Shown one piece after another: positions 38,938 to 48,706 of a DNA stretch of 64,000 bases. The translations under genes were made by a program, and so were the position numbers. The notes beneath the pieces are model-generated. The model searched no databases, had not been told where the DNA came from, and saw nothing but the letters and a program-made list of their open reading frames with translations. Every line of letters begins with the position of its first letter. Positions within the stretch are counted from its first letter, which is position 1. This DNA comes from Variovorax sp. Root473. Lineage in GTDB: Bacteria > Pseudomonadota > Gammaproteobacteria > Burkholderiales > Burkholderiaceae_C. The stretch is taken from assembly GCF_001426505.1 (NCBI RefSeq), contig NZ_LMEV01000001.1:131490-195489 (forward strand). Reading direction: 5' to 3'.

Positions 38938-39147
38938 CTACGCGCGACCTCCACCCGGGGGCACCTGATGAACCTCGAACTGACCACCGACGCGCAGACG
39001 GGCTGCGGCTTGGGCGGCGCATGCGATGTTCAGGTGCGAAGAGAACGACTGGGGCGACGGCATGTCGAAACCATGGCAGAACCCGACGCGCACGAGCGGT
39101 CGACCCGAGACGGGTCGAATGCTGGTGAGGGTCAGTGCGGTGTTCAC
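38938..39147 (-). CDS. Small hypothetical protein divergent from HTH regulator
   Basis: A 69-residue protein starting with GTG (AGGAA five bases upstream). The sequence VSGRPLVRVGFCHGFDMPSP and SFSSHLNIACAAQAAARLRV is well ordered, with a Gly/Arg end. I do not recognise the family. A consistent start, a Shine-Dalgarno site, codon use and a strong terminator just downstream argue for a real gene. It is transcribed away from the Cro/CI-like gene through a region containing a palindromic operator, so the two are probably co-regulated. Confidence 0.65.
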   Translation of the reverse strand: MNTALTLTSIRPVSGRPLVRVGFCHGFDMPSPQSFSSHLNIACAAQAAARLRVGGQFEVHQVPPGGGRA

Positions 39148-39231
39148 GATGGTTCCTGCTCAAAAATTGCCGCTGTCGGCTGTAAGGGGTTGAAAAAAAA
39201 GGACGGCTGATGCCGTGAATTGGCGGCGACT

Positions 39232-39246
39232 GTAAAGAGTGTTTAC
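39232..39246. promoter_or_regulatory. Palindromic operator GTAAA-n5-TTTAC
   Basis: A perfect inverted repeat (GTAAA GAGTG TTTAC) lies between the divergent 69-residue gene and the HTH gene, in AT-rich sequence. It is a natural candidate binding site for the Cro/CI-like protein. A single site is seen. Confidence 0.5.
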
Positions 39247-39300
39247 GGCGACGTCAACAACCGGGACAATCTTTTCTTGTCTTGTTGTTGTTTTTGAACA

Positions 39301-39720
39301 GTGCCCCATCCCACCGTCGCGCGCCGCCGCAATGCGCTTGTGCTGCATCGCCGCTTTCTCGAGGACGCCGTCGCGGCGGGCCTGCCCGCCAAGGGGCTCG
39401 ACCAGGCCTTTGCACGCAAGCTTGAAATCTCTCCGAGCATGTGGAGCCAGATCAAGAGTGCGCGGCCCATCGGCGACAAGCTCGCACGGCAGATCGAACG
39501 GCACTGCGACGTGGCCGCAGGCTGGCTCGACGAAGACAACACACCGCCTTCGGAAGCGCCGCCCGATGCCACGGAAGAGCGCTTCGTGGCGGCCGCGCGC
39601 GAGGCGTGGCGCCAGGCCAATGCGAAGGGAAAGCGGGAACTCAGCGGCTGGCTGAAGAAACACGCGCAGGCGAAGAAGAAGGCGCTCGCGCCTGCCGACG
39701 GCACTGCGCCGGTGCCCTGA
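39301..39720 (+). CDS. Cro/CI-like helix-turn-helix regulator
   Basis: A 139-residue DNA-binding protein. The helix-turn-helix lies around residues 35-75 (FARKLEISPSMWSQIKSARP, then IGDKLARQIERHCDVAAGWL), a phage-repressor-type fold. The tail is lysine-rich (KKHAQAKKKALAP). The first possible start is GTG at 39301, with an in-frame TGA six bases before it and no Shine-Dalgarno sequence; the mRNA may be leaderless or a later GTG may be used. It is divergent from the 69-residue gene. Phage or domesticated-prophage origin is possible, but no other phage genes are present. Confidence 0.75.
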   Translation: MPHPTVARRRNALVLHRRFLEDAVAAGLPAKGLDQAFARKLEISPSMWSQIKSARPIGDKLARQIERHCDVAAGWLDEDNTPPSEAPPDATEERFVAAAREAWRQANAKGKRELSGWLKKHAQAKKKALAPADGTAPVP

Positions 39721-39726
39721 CTTTCA

Positions 39727-40185
39727 TCACACCTCGGCAGCAGCCAGCGCCGGCGCATCGCGCAGGATGGCCGCGCGCATGTCGTCCGGCACGGCAATGG
39801 CGCGGTGGGTGTCGAGCGAGGTCGTCACCAGCACCTGCCGCACCTGCATGCGCAGCTCGCCCGAGGTGGGCTCGAAGCAGCGCAACGACAGCGTGATCGA
39901 GCGCGAGCCCAGTTGCGCGACCGAGAGGCCGAGCGTCACGCGGTCGCCCATGCGGCTCACGGCGCGGAAGTCGGCGTCGAGCTTCACGGTCGGCAGGCCG
40001 ACGCGGCGCTCGCCGATGAGTGCGTGGTAGCCCACACCGAGCCCGTCGCTCACCCAGTCTTCGACCAGGCCGTTGAGCATCACGAAGTACTGCGGATAGA
40101 AGACGATGCCCGCCGGGTCGCAGTCGGAAAAGCGGATCAGGCGCGGGCGCTGGAACTCCACACCACCACCGCCCTCGCCGCTCAT
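39727..40185 (-). CDS. 4-hydroxybenzoyl-CoA-type thioesterase
   Basis: A 152-residue hotdog-fold thioesterase. The active-site block is SDCDPAGIVFYPQYF (20-34) with the catalytic Asp of the Pseudomonas 4-hydroxybenzoyl-CoA thioesterase type. It would release the free acid from an aromatic acyl-CoA in the cytosol. Its ATG overlaps the marR stop (ATGA). It is the last gene of the large minus-strand cluster, so a product such as an aminobenzoyl- or hydroxybenzoyl-CoA may be hydrolysed here. Confidence 0.9.
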   Translation of the reverse strand: MSGEGGGGVEFQRPRLIRFSDCDPAGIVFYPQYFVMLNGLVEDWVSDGLGVGYHALIGERRVGLPTVKLDADFRAVSRMGDRVTLGLSVAQLGSRSITLSLRCFEPTSGELRMQVRQVLVTTSLDTHRAIAVPDDMRAAILRDAPALAAAEV

Positions 40186-40718
40186 GCGCGCGCTTCCTCG
40201 CCCGCGCCGTCGCCGCGCATCACGTGCACGCGCAGCAGGCCGAGCTGGTTGTACATCTGCTTCACGGTCTTCATGTCGAGACCCGAGAACATCTCGAGGA
40301 TCCACTGCTCGTGTTCGTTGGCCATGGCTTCGAAGGCGCTGCGGCCCTCGGGCGTGAGGCTCACGATCCAGGCGCGGCGGTCGTCGGGGCTGGGAGCGCG
40401 CGCCACCACGCCTTCGCGCTCGAGTTCGTCGGTCAGGCCGGTGACGTTGCCGCCGGTCACCATGAGGTAGCGCGAGAGCACGCGCATCTTCAGGCCCTCC
40501 TTGTAGCGGTACAGCTGCGCCATGTAGTCGAAGCGCGCCAGCGAGATGCCGAAGCGCTCGCGCAGCCGGCGCCGGATCTCGGCCTCGATCTGCGTGGTGC
40601 TCGCGAGCATGCGCAGCCATAGCTTGAGCATGGCGTGGTCTTCATGGCCGGCGCGGGCTTCGTGGCCGAGTTCTTCGGCATCGCTCAGCACGGCATGCGA
40701 GGCATCGTTGCGGCTCAT
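40182..40718 (-). CDS. MarR-family transcriptional regulator
   Basis: A 178-residue MarR protein. It has the winged helix with [20 protein letters not shown] and the wing [18 protein letters not shown]. The N-terminal helix region has [17 protein letters not shown], where aromatic ligands usually contact MarR proteins. It sits in a three-gene unit (SDR-marR-thioesterase) whose promoter contains a 20-bp palindrome at 41,498, its likely operator. It probably senses the pathway substrate or a CoA intermediate and represses the cluster. MarR proteins control auxin-degradation loci in Variovorax, which fits the proposed function. Confidence 0.92.
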   Translation of the reverse strand: MSRNDASHAVLSDAEELGHEARAGHEDHAMLKLWLRMLASTTQIEAEIRRRLRERFGISLARFDYMAQLYRYKEGLKMRVLSRYLMVTGGNVTGLTDELEREGVVARAPSPDDRRAWIVSLTPEGRSAFEAMANEHEQWILEMFSGLDMKTVKQMYNQLGLLRVHVMRGDGAGEEARA

Positions 40719-41491
40719 GTGACTTCTCCCCCGGAAACGGAGATCGACTGGCCCGTGACCGACGCGGCGCCTTCGCCGCACAGCCAGCGCACGGCATCGG
40801 CCACTTCGGCGGGCTGCACGATGCGCTTTTGCGGATTCACGCTGGAGAACTCGGCCAGCGCATCGGCTTCGCTGCGGCCGGTCTTGCCGACCACGTTGGC
40901 GACGCTGTTGCGCAGGATGTCGGTGTCGGTGTAGCCCGGGCACACGGCGTTCACGGTGATGCCCTTGCGCGCCACTTCGAGCGCCAGCGCGCGCGTGAGG
41001 CCGATCACGCCGTGCTTGGCGGCGGTGTAGGCCGACACGTAGGCATAGCCCTTCTGCCCCGCCGTGCTGGCGATGTTGACGATGCGGCCCCAGCCGGCGT
41101 CGAGCATGTCGGGCAGCGCGGCCTGCGCGCACACAAAGCTGCCGGTGAGGTTGACCGACAGCATGCGCTGCCACAGCTCGACCGAGGTCTTCAGGAACGG
41201 TGCGCTCTCGGCGGCGCCCGCGTTGTTGACCAGCACGGTCACCGGCCCGCGCTCGGCCCGCGCCTTCGCAAACGCCGACTGCACGGCCTGCGGGTCGGCC
41301 ACGTCGGCCGCCACCACGCCGTGGCCGCTGCCGGCCAGGGTCTCGGCCACGCGCTGCAGGGCTTGCGCATCGCGGCCCAGCAAGGTCAGCACGGCCCCCT
41401 GCGCGGCGAGGGTGCGGGCGATCTCCGCGCCGATGCCGCGAGCGGCGCCGGTGACGAGGGCATGACGGCCAGTGAGCGAATTTGTGTGCAT
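40715..41491 (-). CDS. Short-chain dehydrogenase (3-hydroxyacyl-CoA type)
   Basis: A 258-residue classical SDR. NAD-binding TGAARGIG (14-21), NNAG motif, catalytic Ser in NIASTAGQ and YTAAK. The C-terminal [10 protein letters not shown] loop is like 2-hydroxycyclohexanecarboxyl-CoA and other acyl-CoA SDRs. It probably oxidises or reduces a hydroxyacyl intermediate of the pathway. It is the first gene after the MarR-type operator and overlaps marR by four bases. Confidence 0.9.
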   Translation of the reverse strand: MHTNSLTGRHALVTGAARGIGAEIARTLAAQGAVLTLLGRDAQALQRVAETLAGSGHGVVAADVADPQAVQSAFAKARAERGPVTVLVNNAGAAESAPFLKTSVELWQRMLSVNLTGSFVCAQAALPDMLDAGWGRIVNIASTAGQKGYAYVSAYTAAKHGVIGLTRALALEVARKGITVNAVCPGYTDTDILRNSVANVVGKTGRSEADALAEFSSVNPQKRIVQPAEVADAVRWLCGEGAASVTGQSISVSGGEVT

Positions 41492-41497
41492 ACCTGA

Positions 41498-41521
41498 ATG
41501 TTTTAGTTCTGAATCATTTTA
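41498..41521 (-). promoter_or_regulatory. Candidate MarR operator and -10 box
   Basis: ATGTTTTAGTTCTGAATCAT is a 20-bp imperfect palindrome (14 of 20 positions symmetric: ATGxTTxAGxxCTxAAxCAT) centred 16 bases upstream of the SDR start. A TAAAAT on the minus strand (41521-41516) touches it, so a bound regulator would cover the promoter. The 52-base gap is the AT-richest in the cluster. No second copy was found in the window. Confidence 0.6.
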
Positions 41522-41543
41522 GCCATTTGCGCCCGGCGCAGTG

Positions 41544-42293
41544 CTACCGCATGAAACGGCCGCCGTTGAGGTCGAGCGTCGCCCCGGTCATGAAGGCCGC
41601 AGCCGGCGAGGCCAGGTAGACGACGGCAGCGGCCACCTCGTCGGCGAGGCCGAAGCGGCCGAGCGGGATGCCGGCTTTCAGCGCCTGCTGCCGCTCGGGC
41701 GCCAGCGCAGCGAGCGCGGGGCTGTCGATGGCGGCCGGTGCCAGCGCGTTCACGGTCACGCCGTGCGACGCCAGCTCCTGCGCAAAGGCACGCGTCAGCG
41801 CCAGCAGGCCGGCCTTGCTGGCCGCGTAGTGCACGCCGGTGGCGCTGCTGACCTGCTGCCCCGCCAGCGAGGCCAAGTTGACGATGCGGCCCGCGCCGCG
41901 CGCGCGCATGTGACGACCTGCAATGCGGCAGCCGAAGAAGCTGCCGCGAAGGTTGATGGCGAGCACGTCGTCCCACTCGGCGGGCGTGATGTCCCACAGC
42001 GAGGTGGTCGGCGTGCGCGCCGCGTTGTTGACCAGGATGTCGACGGCGCCGAAGTGCGTCACGGCCTGCGCGAAGCGGTCGCTGAAGGCCTGCTCGTCGC
42101 GCACGTCGAGCGGCAGTGCGAGGCCGTTCACCTCGGCGGCAACGGCCTGTGCATTGGCTTCGTCTATGTCGGCCACCGCCACGCGCGCACCGGCCTGCGC
42201 CAGCCCGCGCGCGATGGCCGCGCCCAGCCCCTGACCGGCGCCCGTCACGAAGGCCACGCGCCCTGCCAGCGGAAGCGCGGTGGTGTGCGTCAT
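41544..42293 (-). CDS. Short-chain dehydrogenase
   Basis: A 249-residue classical SDR. Cofactor loop TGAGQGLG (18-25), Asp in ADID suggesting NAD preference, NNAA, Ser in NLASLAGQ and the YAASK catalytic pair; it ends with LDLNGGRFMR. Its ATG overlaps the CoA-ligase stop (ATGA). It is probably an alcohol or hydroxyacyl dehydrogenase step of the cluster; the substrate is unknown. Confidence 0.9.
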   Translation of the reverse strand: MTHTTALPLAGRVAFVTGAGQGLGAAIARGLAQAGARVAVADIDEANAQAVAAEVNGLALPLDVRDEQAFSDRFAQAVTHFGAVDILVNNAARTPTTSLWDITPAEWDDVLAINLRGSFFGCRIAGRHMRARGAGRIVNLASLAGQQVSSATGVHYAASKAGLLALTRAFAQELASHGVTVNALAPAAIDSPALAALAPERQQALKAGIPLGRFGLADEVAAAVVYLASPAAAFMTGATLDLNGGRFMR

Positions 42294-43885
42294 CCGGCCT
42301 TCGCGAGCCGACCGTCCCAGGTCTGCGGCCCCACGCCGCGCTCGCGCAGCTTGAACTTCTGCACCTTGCCGTTCTCGGTGCGCGGCAGGTCGGGCACGAG
42401 GTCGATGTAGCGCGGCACCGCGAAATACGGCAGGCGGCCTTCGCAGAAGCGTGCCAGCTCGGCCGGGTCGATGACCACGCCCTCGCGCGCCACCAGTGCG
42501 GCCATCACCTCGTCTTCGGCCAGTTCGGAGCGCACGGGGTACACCGCGCACGAGGCCACGCCCGGGTGGCTCAGCAGCACCTGCTCGACCTCGAAGGACG
42601 AGATGTTCTCGCCGCGCCGGCGGATCGCGTCCTTGATGCGATCGACGAAACGGAACGCGCCGTCGGCATCGCGCACCACGCGGTCGCCCGTGTGGAACCA
42701 CAGGTTGCGCCAGGCCTCGACGGTCTTCTCGGGCATGTGGAAGTAGCCGCTGGCAAAGGCATAGGGCTCGTCGGCGCGCAACAGCAGTTCGCCGGCCTCG
42801 CCGGGCGGCAGCGGCACGTCGTCTTCGTCGGCCACGCAGGCCTGGAAGCCGGGGCGCAGCCAGCCCATGACGCCGCCGCGCGGCGAATCGGGCGCGGTGG
42901 CGATGGCGAAGTTGGTCTCGGTCGAACCGTAGCCTTCGAGCAGCACCACGCCCGTGCGCGCCTGGAAGGCCTGCCCCGCCGCCGCGGGCACGCCAGGCCC
43001 GAGGCCGGTGCGCACGCGGTGGTTGCGCTCGCCCTCGCCTTCGGGCTGGGCCAGCAGGATGGGCACCATCGCGCCGAGCAGGTAGACCACCGTCGCGCCG
43101 TTGGCGCGCATCGACGGCCAGAAGCCCGAGGCGGAGAAGCGCGACTCGAACACCACTTCGGCCCCGGTGAGTGCGGCCTGCGCGAAGGTGTTGAGCGCGT
43201 TGATGTGAAAGAGCGGCAGCGTGGTGCACAGCACATCGTCGCGGCCGACGCCGAGCACTTCGGCGCTGTTGACGCCCCACCAGAAATACTGTGCCTGCGG
43301 GCAGATCACGCCCTTGGCCGGGCCCGTGGTGCCCGAGGTGTAGAGGATGGCGAGCGGGTCGCCCGGCTGCACTGCGGCGGGCGGCAGGGCCTGTGCGCCC
43401 GCCGGGTAGGCCGACACGCGCACGCCGGCGGGGGGCGTCCACGGGGCTTCGGCCTCAACGTCTCCCACCACCCACACCTCGCGCAGCGCCGTGCGGGCCA
43501 GGTCGGCCGTCGCCAGCCGCTCCAGAAAGCCCGCCTCGATCACCAGCAGCTTCGCCTCGCTGTTCGCGAGGAAGTATTCGATCTGCGGCCCCATCGACGC
43601 CGTGTTGACCGGCACCACCGACGCGCCGAGCCAGCCCGCGCCGAGAAAGGTGTCGAGGAACTCGATGCGGTTGCCGCACATCACCGCGATGCGGTCGCCG
43701 CGCGCCACGCCATGCTGGGCCAATGCACCGGCGCGCATGGCCGCAGCATCGGCCGCATCGGCGTGCGTCCATTGCCGGCCTGCGATGCGCAGCAGCGGAC
43801 GGTTGCCGAACATCGCCGCTTGCCGCTGCAGCATGGCGGGCAGCGTGCGCTGCGCCGGCGGCACCGCGCGCGGGTCACTCGTCAT
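42290..43885 (-). CDS. AMP-forming acyl-CoA/aryl-CoA ligase
   Basis: A 531-residue ANL-superfamily enzyme. It has the phosphate loop [13 protein letters not shown]5-type motif [10 protein letters not shown]7 TGDRVV, A8 [18 protein letters not shown] and the catalytic Lys in [11 protein letters not shown]. It activates a carboxylic acid to its CoA thioester using ATP. The start at 43885 ([10 protein letters not shown]) overlaps livF by 11 bases. It is distinct from the second ligase at 56,894, so the pathway has two CoA-activation steps or two substrates. Confidence 0.93.
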   Translation of the reverse strand: MTSDPRAVPPAQRTLPAMLQRQAAMFGNRPLLRIAGRQWTHADAADAAAMRAGALAQHGVARGDRIAVMCGNRIEFLDTFLGAGWLGASVVPVNTASMGPQIEYFLANSEAKLLVIEAGFLERLATADLARTALREVWVVGDVEAEAPWTPPAGVRVSAYPAGAQALPPAAVQPGDPLAILYTSGTTGPAKGVICPQAQYFWWGVNSAEVLGVGRDDVLCTTLPLFHINALNTFAQAALTGAEVVFESRFSASGFWPSMRANGATVVYLLGAMVPILLAQPEGEGERNHRVRTGLGPGVPAAAGQAFQARTGVVLLEGYGSTETNFAIATAPDSPRGGVMGWLRPGFQACVADEDDVPLPPGEAGELLLRADEPYAFASGYFHMPEKTVEAWRNLWFHTGDRVVRDADGAFRFVDRIKDAIRRRGENISSFEVEQVLLSHPGVASCAVYPVRSELAEDEVMAALVAREGVVIDPAELARFCEGRLPYFAVPRYIDLVPDLPRTENGKVQKFKLRERGVGPQTWDGRLAKAG

Positions 43886-44606
43886 CGTGCGTGCCTCCGC
43901 CGAGGTAGGTGGCCTGCACGCGCGGGTCACTGGCCAGTTCGGCCGAGGCGCCCGAGAGCGCAATCTCGCCGGTCTCCAGCACATAGCCTTCGTCGGAGCT
44001 TTCGAGCGCGGCGCGCGCGTTCTGCTCCACCAGCAGGATCGACACGCCGTCGTCGCGCAGCTTGCGCACGATGGTGAGGATGTCGCGCACGATCAGCGGC
44101 GCCAGGCCCAGGCTGGGCTCGTCGAGCATCAGCAGGCGCGGCGCCGACATGAGCGCGCGGCCCACCGCCAGCATCTGCCGCTCGCCGCCCGAGAGCGTGT
44201 CGGCGCGCTGCGCGCGGCGCTCGGCCAGGCGCGGAAAGCGGTCGTACACCGATTGCAGCTGCTTCTTCATCGCGTCGCCGCGCAGCCGCTTGGCGTAGGC
44301 GCCGAGCTGCAGGTTGTCGAGCACGGTGAGTTCGCCGAACAGCTCGCGCCGCTCGGGCACGAGGCACAGGCCGCGCTCCACGCGCGACTCCACATCGAGC
44401 CCCTGCAGGTCTTCGCCCTCGAAGCGCAGCGTGCCCTTGCACGGCAGCAGGCCCATGGCCGCGGCCAGCAGCGTGGTCTTGCCCGCGCCGTTGGGGCCGA
44501 TCACCGAGATGATCTGGCCCCGCTGCACGTCGAGCGACACGCCGCGCACCGCCTCGACCTGCCCGTACGACACATGCAGATCGCCAATCTCCAGCATCGC
44601 GGTCAT
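43875..44606 (-). CDS. livF: Branched-chain-type ABC transporter ATPase LivF
   Basis: A 243-residue ABC ATPase of the LivF type. It has Walker A GPNGAGKT (37-44), signature [15 protein letters not shown] and Walker [14 protein letters not shown]. It energises uptake together with the LivG part of the preceding gene; the two overlap by ATGA. In this context it imports an aromatic or indolic acid rather than leucine. Confidence 0.95.
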   Translation of the reverse strand: MTAMLEIGDLHVSYGQVEAVRGVSLDVQRGQIISVIGPNGAGKTTLLAAAMGLLPCKGTLRFEGEDLQGLDVESRVERGLCLVPERRELFGELTVLDNLQLGAYAKRLRGDAMKKQLQSVYDRFPRLAERRAQRADTLSGGERQMLAVGRALMSAPRLLMLDEPSLGLAPLIVRDILTIVRKLRDDGVSILLVEQNARAALESSDEGYVLETGEIALSGASAELASDPRVQATYLGGGTHDDE

Positions 44607-46390
44607 ACAACGCTCCCCAGGTACGCCGCCTGCACGCGCTCGTCGGCGCGCACCGCCGACGGCACGCCCTCCACGAGCTTGGAGCCGAAGTTCATCACCA
44701 CCAGACGGTCTACCAGTTTCATCACGAAGTCCATGTCGTGTTCGACGATCAGGATGGTCACGCCCTCCTCACGCAGCTTGCGCAGCAGGTCGCCCAAGGC
44801 CATCTTTTCCTTGCGGCGCAGGCCGGCCGCGGGCTCGTCGAGCACCAGCAGCACCGGGTCGGCAGCCAGCGCGCGCGCGATCTCCAGGATGCGCTGCGTG
44901 CCCAGCGGCAGGCTGCCCGCGAGCTCGTGCGCGCGGTCGCCCAGGCCGATGCGGTCGAGCTGGCGTTGCGCCTCCTGCAGGATCTGGCTTTCTTCCGTGC
45001 GATCGAGCCGCAGGCCCGCCTTCAGGATGCCCGAGCGCGTGCGCGAGTGCGCGCCCAGCGCCACGTTGTCCAGCAGGCTCATGTGCGGGCGCAGCTTCAC
45101 GTGCTGGAAGGTGCGCGCCAGCCCGAGCCGCGCCACCGCGCGCTGCGGCATGCCGGCGATGTCGTGCTCGAGGAAACGCACCTGGCCCGCGCTCATCGGC
45201 AGCGTGCAGGTCAGCAGGTTGAACATGGTCGACTTGCCCGCGCCGTTGGGCCCGATGAGGCCGACGATCTCGCCCGCCTTGACGTCGAAGCTCACGTCGT
45301 TCACCGCCACCAGCCCGCCGAAGCGCTTCACGGCGCCGTTGACCGACAGCACCGGCGTGCCGCGTGCCGGCAGTTGCCGGTGCGCCAGCGGTTCGACCGG
45401 TGCCCCTTCGTAGCGCGAAGCGCCCTGCGTCGCGCCGCGCCGGCGCGTCCAGCGACGCAGCAGGCCCATCACGCCGCCGCGCGCAAAGTGCAGCAGCAGG
45501 ATGAACAGCGCGGCGAAGGCCACGGCCTCCAGCTGGCCCGCGCGCTGCGTGAGCAGCGGCAGCACATCCTGCAGGCCGTTCTTCAGCACCAGCACCAGGG
45601 CCGCGCCCACGAGCGCCCCCGAGAGCTGGCCGAGCCCGCCAGCTACGGCCATCAGCAGGTACTCGATGCTCATGCGCACATCGAACGGCGACGGGCTCAC
45701 GAAGCGGTTCATGTGCGCATAGAGCCAGCCCGCCAGCCCTGCGAACAGCGCGGCCGTGACGAACAACGTGAGCCGCACGCGGTATGCGTCCGCCCCTACG
45801 CTCGCCAGCAGCGTGGCGCCGCCGCGCAGCCCGCGGATGGCGCGGCCGGGGCGCGACTGCAGCAGGTTGTGGCTGAACAGGCAAGCCAGCCCGACCACCA
45901 CCCAGATCAGGTAGTACATCGCGCGCGGATCGGCCAGCGACCAGCCGCCAATCTGCAGCGCCGGAATGTTCGACAGGCCCGTGTGGCGCCCGAGCGCATC
46001 GACGTTGCCGAACAGCATCGCGATCGACAGCCCCCAGGCGATGGTGCTCAGCGGCAGGAAGTGCCCGCCCAGGCGCAAGGTGAGCATGCCGATGGCCAGC
46101 GCCGACAGGCCGGTAAGCAGCAGCGCGAACAAGAGGCCGAGCCACGGCGACAGGCCCTGCGCCGTGGTGAGCCACGCCGTGGCGTAGGCCGCGATGCCCA
46201 CGAAGGCCGCCTGCCCGAACGAGGTGGCGCCGCCCACGCCGGTGAGCAGCACCAGGCCCAGCGCCACCAGCGCGCCGATGCCGATGTCGTTGAGCAGCGA
46301 GACCGTGAAGCTGCCCGCCACGGCCGGCACCAGCGCCAGCGCGACGACGACGCCCGCGATCCAGGCCATGCGTTTGCGGTTGCCGTTCAT
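44603..46390 (-). CDS. Fused LivM permease - LivG ATPase
   Basis: A single 595-residue chain. Residues 1-315 are a LivM permease with about ten hydrophobic segments and the [19 protein letters not shown] entry. A linker follows (about 316-345, [20 protein letters not shown]). Residues 346-595 are a LivG ATPase with Walker A GPNGAGKS (380-387), Walker [13 protein letters not shown] and the LivG-specific C-terminal [12 protein letters not shown]. LivM and LivG are usually separate, though this fusion is seen in some proteobacteria. Four-base overlaps join it to livH and livF. Confidence 0.95.
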   Translation of the reverse strand: MNGNRKRMAWIAGVVVALALVPAVAGSFTVSLLNDIGIGALVALGLVLLTGVGGATSFGQAAFVGIAAYATAWLTTAQGLSPWLGLLFALLLTGLSALAIGMLTLRLGGHFLPLSTIAWGLSIAMLFGNVDALGRHTGLSNIPALQIGGWSLADPRAMYYLIWVVVGLACLFSHNLLQSRPGRAIRGLRGGATLLASVGADAYRVRLTLFVTAALFAGLAGWLYAHMNRFVSPSPFDVRMSIEYLLMAVAGGLGQLSGALVGAALVLVLKNGLQDVLPLLTQRAGQLEAVAFAALFILLLHFARGGVMGLLRRWTRRRGATQGASRYEGAPVEPLAHRQLPARGTPVLSVNGAVKRFGGLVAVNDVSFDVKAGEIVGLIGPNGAGKSTMFNLLTCTLPMSAGQVRFLEHDIAGMPQRAVARLGLARTFQHVKLRPHMSLLDNVALGAHSRTRSGILKAGLRLDRTEESQILQEAQRQLDRIGLGDRAHELAGSLPLGTQRILEIARALAADPVLLVLDEPAAGLRRKEKMALGDLLRKLREEGVTILIVEHDMDFVMKLVDRLVVMNFGSKLVEGVPSAVRADERVQAAYLGSVV

Positions 46391-47442
46391 TGCTCCACCT
46401 CGTCTTCTTCCTCTTCCGAATGGGCCGCCATGAAGGAGCGCAGCATGAGCACCGGGATCAGGAGGCTGAACACGATCACGTCTTTCAGCGCACCGCTCCA
46501 GAACGACGCGAAGCTCTCGACCACGCCGACTGCCAGCGCGCCGATGGCCGTCATCGGGTAGCTCACGAGCCCGCCGATGATCGCGGCCACGAAGGCCTTC
46601 AGGCCGATGATGAAACCCGAGTCGTAGTACATGGTGGTCACCGGCGCGATCAGCACGCCGATGAGCCCCGCCAGCAGCGAAGCGCAGCCGTAGGCCAGCA
46701 GCGCCGTGCGCACCGGCCGGATGCCGACCAGCCGCGCGCCCACCCGGTTCACGGCCGTCGCGCGCAGCGCCTTGCCGGCCACCGTGCGCTCGAACACCAG
46801 GAAGAACAGCCCGCTCAGCACCACGGCCGCCCCCACCATCAGCACCACCTGGCCGCTGACCGTGAAGCCGTCGCCCAGCGTGAACACCGCGCTCGTGAGC
46901 GGCGTGGTGCGCGAGCCTTCAGGGCCGAAGAACAGCAGGCCCAGGCCCGACAGCAGGAAGTGCAGCGCGAGCGACACGATCAGCAGCACCAGCACCGAGG
47001 CATCGGCGATCGGCTGGAACACCACGCGCGCCAGCAGCGGCGCGAGGGGCACCACCAGCAGCACGGCCACCGCGATGTGCACAGCCACCGGCACGCCCGG
47101 CCTCGCCGCCAGCCAGGCGAGCACGCACGGAATGGCGGGCAGCACGCCCCACATCAGCACCGCCTTGGGAATGCGCGCGGCCTCGCCGCGCCGCAGCAGG
47201 CTGCCGACTTCGGTGGCCAGCGCCAGCGCGGCCAGCACCGCGACCATGCCGATGGTCGGCGGCACGCGGCCGGTCTCGAAGGCCGCCAGCGACAGGGCGG
47301 CAAAGGCCGCGATGTCGCCGAACGGCACGAACACCACCCGCGTGACCGAGAAGATCAGCACCAGCCCGAGGCCGGCGAGCAGATAGACGGCACCGTTGGC
47401 CAGGCCATCGGTGACGAGGATCAGCGCCACGTCCCAGTTCAT
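46387..47442 (-). CDS. livH: Branched-chain-type ABC transporter permease LivH
   Basis: A 351-residue inner-membrane permease with eight or more hydrophobic segments. It is longer than typical LivH (about 290-310) because of an extra segment near 75-110 (LRRGEAARIPKAVLMWGVLP). The LivH signature region includes GKALRATAVNRVGARLVGIR and PVTTMYYDSGFIIGLKAFVA. It ends with an acidic tail EEEEDEVEQ. It follows a binding-protein gene after a 61-base gap with a GTTGTC hexamer repeated about three times. Confidence 0.93.
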   Translation of the reverse strand: MNWDVALILVTDGLANGAVYLLAGLGLVLIFSVTRVVFVPFGDIAAFAALSLAAFETGRVPPTIGMVAVLAALALATEVGSLLRRGEAARIPKAVLMWGVLPAIPCVLAWLAARPGVPVAVHIAVAVLLVVPLAPLLARVVFQPIADASVLVLLIVSLALHFLLSGLGLLFFGPEGSRTTPLTSAVFTLGDGFTVSGQVVLMVGAAVVLSGLFFLVFERTVAGKALRATAVNRVGARLVGIRPVRTALLAYGCASLLAGLIGVLIAPVTTMYYDSGFIIGLKAFVAAIIGGLVSYPMTAIGALAVGVVESFASFWSGALKDVIVFSLLIPVLMLRSFMAAHSEEEEDEVEQ

Positions 47443-47503
47443 AGAAAAACCTCTGTCGGAGTCATCGTTGTCGTTGTCGTTGTCGTGAAGGGAAACAGGA
47501 GAT

Positions 47504-48667
47504 TCAAGGGGCGAGCTTCCATTGGCCGTTGTCGAGCTTGACGATCACGCGGGCGCGCTCGTCCACGCCGTACAGGCTGCCGGGCTTGAAGGTGTAGACG
47601 CCATGCGTGCCGACCACTTCCTTGGTGCTGAAGATGGCGTCGCGCAGTGCCACGCGGAAGTCGGGCGTGCCCGGCTCGGCCTTCTTCATGGCGCGCGAGG
47701 CGGCATCGACGAACACCAGCCAGCCGTCGAACGAGTAGGCCGAGAAGGCGTCGCTGGTGGGTGCGTTGTTGACCTTCTGGAACACGGCGCGGAAGTCGGT
47801 CGCGATCTTCTTGGTCGGGTAGTCGGCCGGCAGCTGCTCGGCGACGATCACCGGGCCCGTGGGCATGAGCGCGTTCTGGCCGGCCGCGCCGACCACGCGC
47901 ACGAAGTCGGGGTTGATGAGGCCGTGCTGCCCATACACGCCGCCCTTGAAGCCGCGCTCCTGCAGCGCCAGGAACGGCAGCGCGCCCGGCGTACCGGCAC
48001 CGCCGGTCATCACCGCGTCGGGGCGCAGCGCCACGATCTTCAGCACCTGACCCGTCACCGACGAATCGCCGCGCGCATAGCGCTCGTTGCTCACCACCTT
48101 GATGCCTGCAGCGGGCGCGGCCTTGTTGAGGGCCTCGTACACCAGGTCGCCCCAGGCGTCGGAGAAACCGATGTAGCCCACGGTCTTGACGTTGTTGCGC
48201 TTCATGCGCTCAACCACCGCATCGATCATGAGCTGCGTAGGCTGCGCCACCGTCATGACCCACGGGTTCTCGCTCGGGTCGAGCAGGATGGGCGTGAGGC
48301 CGATCATCGGCGTCTTCGCCTCCTTGCCGACCTGCGCCATCGCGATGGCCGACGGCACGCCCGAGGTGCCCATGAGCACGTCGACCTTTTCGTCCTCGAT
48401 GAGCTTGCGCGCGTTGCGCCCAGCCGTGGTCGGGTCGGAGCCGTCGTCCAGCACCACGAGCTGGATCTTGCGGCCGTTGACCTCGCCCTTGTAGGCCAGC
48501 GCGGCCTGCATGCCCTTGGCATAGGGCACGCCCAGCGAGGAGTTGGGCCCCGACAGCGACACGCTGAGACCGACCTTGAGGTCGGCCGCCAGCGCGCTCG
48601 CCACACCACAGGCGGTCAGCGCCGCGGCGAGGGCACCGCGCGTCAAGGTCTGCATCGGGTTCTTCAT
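47504..48667 (-). CDS. Periplasmic amino-acid/aromatic-acid binding protein (copy A)
   Basis: A 387-residue LivK/Peripla_BP_6-type binding protein with a signal peptide (cut near 28, ASALAAD). The mature start is LKVGLSVSLSGPNSSLGVPY and the block LDDGSDPTTAGRNARKLIED follows. Closely related copies B and C are in the same cluster. It is the one nearest livH, so it is the default partner of the LivH/LivMG/LivF importer. Confidence 0.93.
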   Translation of the reverse strand: MKNPMQTLTRGALAAALTACGVASALAADLKVGLSVSLSGPNSSLGVPYAKGMQAALAYKGEVNGRKIQLVVLDDGSDPTTAGRNARKLIEDEKVDVLMGTSGVPSAIAMAQVGKEAKTPMIGLTPILLDPSENPWVMTVAQPTQLMIDAVVERMKRNNVKTVGYIGFSDAWGDLVYEALNKAAPAAGIKVVSNERYARGDSSVTGQVLKIVALRPDAVMTGGAGTPGALPFLALQERGFKGGVYGQHGLINPDFVRVVGAAGQNALMPTGPVIVAEQLPADYPTKKIATDFRAVFQKVNNAPTSDAFSAYSFDGWLVFVDAASRAMKKAEPGTPDFRVALRDAIFSTKEVVGTHGVYTFKPGSLYGVDERARVIVKLDNGQWKLAP

Positions 48668-48706
48668 GTCGTAGCTCCAGTGAGGATGGTTAGAAGGACA
48701 GGCAAC

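Noticed and set aside
38687..39163. A 158-residue minus-strand protein over the intergenic region
   Set aside because: It crosses the terminator of the 69-residue gene and lacks a ribosome site; the translation is Arg/Pro/Ser-rich without pattern.
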